Origin: Heligmosomoides polygyrus polygyrus
Taxonomy: Eukaryota > Nematoda > Chromadorea > Rhabditida > Heligmosomidae
NCBI GenBank assembly: GCA_947396885.1
Contig: OX377202.1
Span: 26,651,407 to 26,715,406, forward strand
DNA: 64,000 nt
Direction: 5' to 3'
Shown here: positions 63,701 through 64,000 of the stretch, one piece after another
Layout: each line of letters begins with the position of its first letter
How positions within the stretch are numbered: the stretch's first letter is position 1
Made by a program: the position numbers and the translations under genes
The notes under the pieces: model-generated
What the model was told of the DNA's origin: nothing
The model's database searches: none
The model's input: the letters and a program-made list of their open reading frames with translations, nothing else

Positions 63701-63971
63701 TTCATGGCGACAGCGCTGGTCTACTACGGTCTAGTTATTGGTGAGCTGTCTCCCATAAAAACGTCGAAAGCTTCCACGAAAAGGCCTTATCTACACTCGC
63801 GAGCATACCGTATGGCCGAGAAAAGTGGCAGCTTTCAGCCTTGTCCGACCAGTCAGCACCGGGCCGAGTTCTCTTCACGGGTAACTTCTTCCTGAACAAC
63901 GCCGTCGCTGGTGCCATAGAGATTCCGACGCTGTTTGGCTGCGTGTGGCTGATGAAGTTCGGACGAAAGAA
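36648..63971 (+). CDS. SLC22/OCT-type organic cation transporter (MFS), 15 exons, 3' end beyond window
   Basis: A membrane carrier of the SLC22 family, which moves organic cations or zwitterions across the plasma membrane; the substrate cannot be told from sequence. Exons: 36648-36744, 38547-38650, 43088-43172, 50080-50222, 55482-55606, 57318-57454, 57527-57649, 58590-58721, 58785-58915, 59976-60145, 60198-60307, 60515-60639, 63455-63554, 63629-63740, 63839-63971. All 14 junctions keep frame (1826 coding nt, 608 codons). Residues 1-185 are polar and Ser/Pro-rich, longer than in typical OCTs. Helix 1 follows at about 196-223. A Cys-containing loop with TIVTDWNLVCDD at about 319-330 precedes helix 2. 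The MFS loop reads ASDNFGRKP, and PESPRWL marks the start of the central cytosolic loop. The second half begins at DLFKTPELRFRT. The C-terminal helices lie past 64000. Family assignment is firm; the N-terminal exons rest on phase and splice sites. Confidence 0.85.
37032..37105 (-). repeat. tRNA-like body, inverted copy
   Basis: The minus strand starts GCGCTGTTGGTGTAACGGCG, with T-arm loop GGGGGTTCGAGTCCTGCC. The flanks GTTGCGGTCAAAACTC (left) and TTTTTGACCGAACGCAAC (right) form the same inverted flank pair as in the other copies. It is followed by part of the linker module to about 37196. The anticodon stem is mismatched. Confidence 0.7.
37197..37335. mobile_element. MITE with near-perfect 36-bp termini
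   Basis: Termini GGGCCGGATTCATCAAAGTT (37198-37233) and the complement at 37298-37334. The inner half of each arm (AAAGTTACTGCAGTAACTTT) is itself a palindrome. Same family as 15113-15280; the interior is short and non-coding. Confidence 0.85.
37401..37471 (+). repeat. tRNA-like remnant
   Basis: A-box-like GATAGCGGAGTGGTTAGTAA and B-box-like AGGTTCGACTCCTGG at tRNA spacing. The acceptor strands do not pair, so it is a pseudogene or SINE head. Confidence 0.45.
37590..38250 (+). mobile_element. Endonuclease domain fragment of a non-LTR retrotransposon
   Basis: Plus-strand frames carry degenerate blocks of an APE-type endonuclease: LNVGTLTRRSKEVTDLVKRR near 37678, MSLRLEGYWTIMPVHASQS near 37893, and FYLALVEAITSVPEGN with the GDM block (usually GDMN) near 37977-38055. 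Frames change between blocks. It ends near 38250 before any reverse transcriptase motif. Confidence 0.75.
38269..38332. repeat. Perfect 28-bp palindrome made of SINE sequence
   Basis: Arms 38269-38296 and 38305-38332 are exact complements around GGGCCCCG. Each arm matches the GTGAATTGGAACC.GACTTGTCTGG-type central block of the SINE. The plus text continues with TGAGAAATCCGAACC, another SINE block. Confidence 0.9.
38547..38650 (+). CDS. Transporter exon 2
   Basis: Acceptor GTTTACTTATAG; acidic, Thr/Pro-rich segment (SAPDVQEEDTTSPEAQETPR); donor TATAG|GTAGGT. Phase in 0, out 2. Composition fits a cytosolic tail. Confidence 0.75.
39330..39430 (-). repeat. SINE fragment, degenerate
   Basis: GTGCTTCTCCCAAACATCCTT and AATTTCACCGATCTTGGAGG match the minus-strand central block. 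Confidence 0.5.
39573..39868 (+). repeat. SINE, best-preserved full-length copy
   Basis: Starts GGGCGCGTGTAGCGCAGTCA. TAGCGCAGTCAG fits the pol III A-box consensus apart from one base, and TTGGTTCGGATTTCCC is B-box-like about 45 bp later. It continues through ACTTGTCTGGGAAGGATAA, GGCTGGCCACCGCAAGTCAT and the tail GTAGAAGTAGAATGCGC. Used here as the family reference. Confidence 0.9.
39913..40062 (-). repeat. SINE fragment (tail half)
   Basis: Plus text: GTGCGCCACGCGTTCCACTT and GGTGGCTAACCGATGGAGAA. It lies 45 bp from the plus copy, tail to tail. Confidence 0.75.
40570..40730 (-). repeat. SINE fragment (tail half)
   Basis: Plus text: TTTTGGGATGCGCCACGCA, ATGACTTGCGGTGGTCAGTC, ending after ACTCTATCCTTCCAG; the head is missing. 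Confidence 0.8.
41890..42180 (-). repeat. SINE, full length, diverged
   Basis: Plus text: CTTTTGGGATGCCCCACCC, GGTGGACAAGTCAGTTTCTC, TTGGTTGGCCGGGGCGGGGA, degraded head. Confidence 0.8.
43088..43172 (+). CDS. Transporter exon 3
   Basis: Acceptor CAACATTTTTCAG, 1 nt plus 28 codons (EPALAGQCHPMPMSLAPIFA and onward), donor CCACAG|GTGGGC. Phase in 1, out 0, closing the AG left by exon 2. A longer minus-strand frame (43112-43369) overlaps it but has no link to neighbours. Confidence 0.7.
43598..43880 (-). repeat. SINE, full length, diverged
   Basis: Plus text: AATACGCCGCGCACTCGACT, TCATGGCCAGCCGTTGAAC, GGCTGCGCTGCCATGCACCC. Confidence 0.75.
44560..44765 (-). mobile_element. Mariner transposase relic
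   Basis: The minus strand reads MTGDEKWVLYGNPNREK, a stop, then WLSPSESK and later SLWWNVRG. This is the block around the first catalytic Asp of mariner transposases. Other domains and termini are lost. Confidence 0.7.
45395..45520 (-). repeat. SINE remnant, degenerate
   Basis: GCCTCGCATTCCATTTTCATG and CCTTCCCAGACAAGCCCTGTT are recognisable in minus orientation. Confidence 0.5.
46213..46410 (+). repeat. SINE, headless
   Basis: GGCCAATCAAGGCTTCCATCC, TTCACCGGTTACCCACCACA and TTTTGTGGCGCATCGAAAA. Confidence 0.7.
46793..46975 (+). repeat. SINE, headless
   Basis: CAAGCCTTCCAGCCCTCCGG, GACTTGTCTGGAAAGGATTG and GGCCTCCACGATCTCCTGTA. Confidence 0.7.
47021..47094 (-). repeat. tRNA-like body, head-to-head copy (left)
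   Basis: The minus strand reads GGTGTAATGGCGTCGAGCAT and GCGGGTTCCAGTCCCGCC with CTGGCGC at the 3' side. The outer flank is GTTGCGATCGAAACTC. Confidence 0.65.
47095..47263 (+). repeat. Linker module between the two tRNA-like bodies
   Basis: Collinear with 17935-18114: CACAACCTTGATACCAGCCA, TTTCTATCAAGGTCCTCAGC, TGCTGACCGGTCCCATTGCG. Confidence 0.7.
47264..47336 (+). repeat. tRNA-like body, head-to-head copy (right)
   Basis: GCGCTGGTGGTGTAATGGCG at the start, TTGGGTTCGAGGTCCGCC later, and CTGCCGC at the 3' end. The acceptor pairing is damaged. Confidence 0.65.
47895..47960 (+). repeat. Partial linker module
   Basis: GAGCTTACAATCTCGGTACC and GAGGCTTGAAGAAATTGAAT match the start of the module at 17935, without a tRNA-like body. 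Confidence 0.6.
48890..48935 (-). repeat. SINE head fragment
   Basis: ACCGGCTGCGCCACGCATGCC in plus text is the reverse of a tRNA-like SINE head; nothing downstream is preserved. Confidence 0.5.
49034..49315 (-). repeat. SINE, full length
   Basis: Plus text: GAGATGCGCCACGCATTCTT, CAGTGTTTTATCCTTTGCAG, ending CTGCATCACCATGCGC. Confidence 0.8.
49336..49615 (-). repeat. SINE, full length, tandem to the previous
   Basis: Plus text: GGACGCGCCACGCATTCTAC, TTTCCCAGACAAGTCTTGTA, ending AACTGCGCCACACGCGCCCC. Same orientation as its neighbour 20 bp away. Confidence 0.85.
50080..50222 (+). CDS. Transporter exon 4
   Basis: Acceptor TCGATTTTCAG, 47 codons plus 2 nt. It starts MYANGKSDSGIASSNAVN and ends near SFTTSITGG; donor GGAGG|GTACGT. 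Phase in 0, out 2. An internal ATG at its first codon could serve as an alternative start. Confidence 0.75.
50320..50530 (+). repeat. SINE, diverged
   Basis: GCGACTGTAGCACAGTTGGG head, GTAGAAGTAGAATACATGGC tail; it begins about 100 bp after exon 4. Confidence 0.7.
50732..51972 (-). mobile_element. Mariner element, near full length, inactive
   Basis: Termini start TTAGGTCGTTA, with TA at 50730-50731 and 51973-51974; length 1241 bp. Minus-strand pieces cover most of a mariner transposase. A helix-turn-helix region runs from about 51790 to 51650 (KAAEIARYVNIAFGSE ... CFSRFRNRN). A VPHDL..S block and a degraded first-Asp block (TCDKGWMVYDN) follow. Then come VTVWWCATGFIHYS and the second-Asp block FLHDNARPQ (about 51100). 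The third-Asp block is broken (HPPIRPTYCLQ where PPYSPD is usual). Several stops and frame changes confirm it is dead. Confidence 0.85.
52293..52558 (-). repeat. SINE, full length, diverged
   Basis: Plus text: GGATGCGCCTCGTATTCTAC, AGTTGACCAGACGATGAATA, ending CGACTGCGCTATCTTGCGCC. Confidence 0.8.
52559..54184. other. Intronic sequence, no gene assigned
   Basis: CpG-rich frames on both strands at 53292-53777 have no splice support. A GAATCCGGCC motif near 53234 resembles one end of the GGGCCGGATTC MITE family. Confidence 0.4.
54185..54490 (+). repeat. SINE with small insertion
   Basis: Head GCGAGGTAGCGCAGTTGGAA, TTCTTGGTTCGGATTTCCA. An extra stretch with GGCTTCTCTATATAAAACAC and tail GATTGCGTGGCGCGTTCC. 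Confidence 0.85.
55078..55373 (-). repeat. SINE, full length, well preserved
   Basis: Plus text: CTTTTGGGATGCGTTACGC, TGACTTGCGGTGGCCAGCC, ending CGACTGCGCTACACGCGCTT. It ends about 110 bp before exon 5. Confidence 0.85.
55482..55606 (+). CDS. Transporter exon 5
   Basis: Acceptor CATTTGTGTATTGCAG; a highly charged segment with coiled-coil character (REIREQHQRMQQKYREDTKR), ending TDPVDFE; donor CGAAG|GTGCAT. Phase in 1, out 1. Joined to exon 6 it gives DFEGILNIIGG, the usual lead into helix 1 of OCT proteins. Confidence 0.85.
56115..56160. repeat. Fragment of the fold-back/minisatellite family
   Basis: CAAATCAGATTAGACACTTTT and CAAAATCAATTGGGCATTC match units of the element at 460-870. Confidence 0.45.
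56160..56450 (+). mobile_element. 3' end of an RTE-type retrotransposon
   Basis: The plus strand reads GLNLDVTGRRPRGRPKQRWF, then DTLQQDLKVARLHHDQAFDR and the terminal DPATKRDQR. It then runs into a GAAGAAGAAGAAGG simple-sequence tail, as these elements often do. It is a distinct copy from the one at 12.6 kb. Confidence 0.85.
56650..57125 (-). mobile_element. C-terminal fragment of another non-LTR retrotransposon
   Basis: The minus strand gives MLGMTRFTRVREGLRSSEPR followed by RRSKIREAIAGAKSSKIRW, the end of a reverse transcriptase protein family widespread in nematodes. The text past KIRW is frameshifted. Nothing upstream of this block is preserved. Confidence 0.75.
57318..57454 (+). CDS. 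Transporter exon 6 (helix 1)
   Basis: Acceptor TCCCCGTTCAG; GGCSWWQIWIYVLIAMQQIP then HAMFNLNVVYMMYDPEHWC; donor CCAG|GTCTGC. It carries the first membrane helix and start of the extracellular loop with a Cys. Confidence 0.9.
57527..57649 (+). CDS. Transporter exon 7 (extracellular loop)
   Basis: Acceptor ATCGGTTCAG; VPGFDDPNDTSVYEWGLNDV and onward; donor TTCG|GTGAGT. Phase 0 in and out; intron 6 is only 72 bp. Confidence 0.88.
58590..58721 (+). CDS. Transporter exon 8 (extracellular loop)
   Basis: Acceptor GTACTCTTGCAG; CHYYARPIERYKELRKMPLT, then KKKCERYHYKSD; donor CGAC|GTAAGC. It supplies two loop cysteines, as expected for OCT disulfide pairing. Confidence 0.88.
58785..58915 (+). CDS. 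Transporter exon 9 (helix 2)
   Basis: Acceptor TTCATCTCCAG; VMRETIVTDWNLVCDDYF, the SLC22 hallmark before helix 2; donor GACAA|GTGAGT. Phase out 2. The tiny intron 8 (63 bp) contains an ATCGATCG-rich palindrome. Confidence 0.92.
59976..60145 (+). CDS. Transporter exon 10 (MFS loop, helices 3-4)
   Basis: Acceptor AACTGCCTTTAG. Completes ASDNFGRKPTV (the MFS motif A loop, with Asn where Lys is common), then IRFCSAICNEAADLAAYTL; donor ACAG|GTGAGC. Confidence 0.92.
60198..60307 (+). CDS. Transporter exon 11 (helix 5)
   Basis: Acceptor GTCCGCTTAAG; GTRYRAMVGSMLQVPWAMGY and onward; donor ACAG|GTATGT. The acceptor is weak, but only this boundary keeps the family's TGTRYR block. Intron 10 is 52 bp. 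Confidence 0.88.
60515..60639 (+). CDS. Transporter exon 12 (helix 6, PESPRW motif)
   Basis: Acceptor GTGAATGTTCAG; LLICSLPESPRWLMVKERVN and EAEEVIRKAC; donor GCCG|GTAGGT. Holds the conserved motif that opens the central cytosolic loop. Confidence 0.93.
61634..61793. mobile_element. MITE, PIF/Harbinger-like, TTA duplication
   Basis: Termini GGCCTGAGTTATACTC and, inverted, GGCCTCTATTATACTC pair over 36 bp with four mismatches. TTA at 61631-61633 and 61794-61796. Confidence 0.85.
61830..62390. repeat. Dispersed repeat R2, copy 2
   Basis: Collinear with 6265-7200 but lacking the 360-bp insert of that copy. Shared CCTCCACAAATGCTCCGC, TTCTTGTCCCATTAAAAAAG and AGAGCAAGGCTTT. Confidence 0.6.
62440..63250. 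repeat. Large fold-back element
   Basis: The left arm (about 62440-62760) and right arm (about 62960-63250) are inverted, diverged copies of the repeat at 460-870. Each has degenerate tandem units with TCTTC and AAATCGAAATG blocks and a TTGTTCAAGGAAA motif toward the centre. The centre is AT-rich. Confidence 0.6.
63455..63554 (+). CDS. Transporter exon 13 (central cytosolic loop)
   Basis: Acceptor CTTTTTCGCTTCAG; FPFNLCRINKGSLPSDLELV and onward to RLNKK; donor AAAG|GTATTT. Phase in 1, out 0. A loop exon, placed by phase and splice sites. Confidence 0.8.
63629..63740 (+). CDS. Transporter exon 14 (helix 7)
   Basis: Acceptor TCGCATTCCAG; DLFKTPELRFRTITVCIVF then VYYGLVI; donor ATTG|GTGAGC. 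Start of the second six-helix half. Confidence 0.92.
63839..63971 (+). CDS. Transporter exon 15 (helix 8), last in window
   Basis: Acceptor CAGCTTTCAG; GNFFLNNAVAGAIEIPTLFG and MKFGRKK. A GTCAGT donor at 63972 is possible, or the frame may continue to the window edge; both fit. Confidence 0.85.
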
Positions 63972-64000
63972 GTCAGTCACTCTCCGGTCTCTTCTGGTGT

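Noticed and set aside
1..64000. CRISPR array, prophage or bacterial operons
   Set aside because: No regularly spaced repeats, no ribosome binding sites or compact genes; the splice signals and transposons are eukaryotic.

Overview
The window looks like a repeat-rich stretch of nuclear DNA from a nematode, most probably a clade V (strongylid or hookworm-like) worm. This is inferred from nematode-style splice acceptors (runs ending in TTTCAG), RTE-type retrotransposon fragments of the kind common in strongylids, mariner relics, and a dense family of short tRNA-headed SINEs. There is no bacterial-style gene packing. Most open frames are shadows or transposon debris, and real coding sequence is split into short exons.

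The one gene recognised with confidence is a plus-strand SLC22/OCT-type organic cation transporter of the major facilitator superfamily. Fifteen exons can be joined from 36648 to 63971, and every junction keeps the frame. The model gives about 608 codons and leaves the window inside the transporter core. The first five exons encode a polar N-terminal region of about 185 residues. Exons 6 to 15 carry the first membrane helix, the Cys-containing extracellular loop, the OCT motif before helix 2, the MFS GRK loop, the PESPRW motif and the start of the second half. Its introns hold most of the repeats of the right half.

The left and centre (about 9.6 to 28 kb, minus strand) hold a chain of candidate exons with good splice sites and mostly compatible phases. 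They encode a Ser/Thr-rich protein that I do not recognise. It would be transcribed divergently from the transporter gene. This model is tentative.

The rest is mobile DNA. There are about 35 copies, whole or broken, of one SINE of about 300 bp with a pol III A box and a B-box-like motif. A second dispersed repeat carries a tRNA-like body between short inverted flanks (17.8, 18.1, 33.9, 37.0, 47.0 and 47.3 kb). Three mariner elements have recognisable TIRs (3155-4065, 20883-21279, 50732-51972), and a transposase relic lies near 44.6 kb. Degenerate non-LTR retrotransposon pieces lie at 12.6-13.3, 24.4-25.9, 37.6-38.2, 56.2-56.4 and 56.65-57.1 kb. MITEs with TTA duplications (28.0-28.7 and 61.6 kb), MITEs with GGGCC termini (15.1 and 37.2 kb), and fold-back minisatellite-like elements (0.5 and 62.4-63.2 kb) complete the picture. 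No CRISPR array, rRNA gene, bacterial operon or clearly functional tRNA gene was seen.
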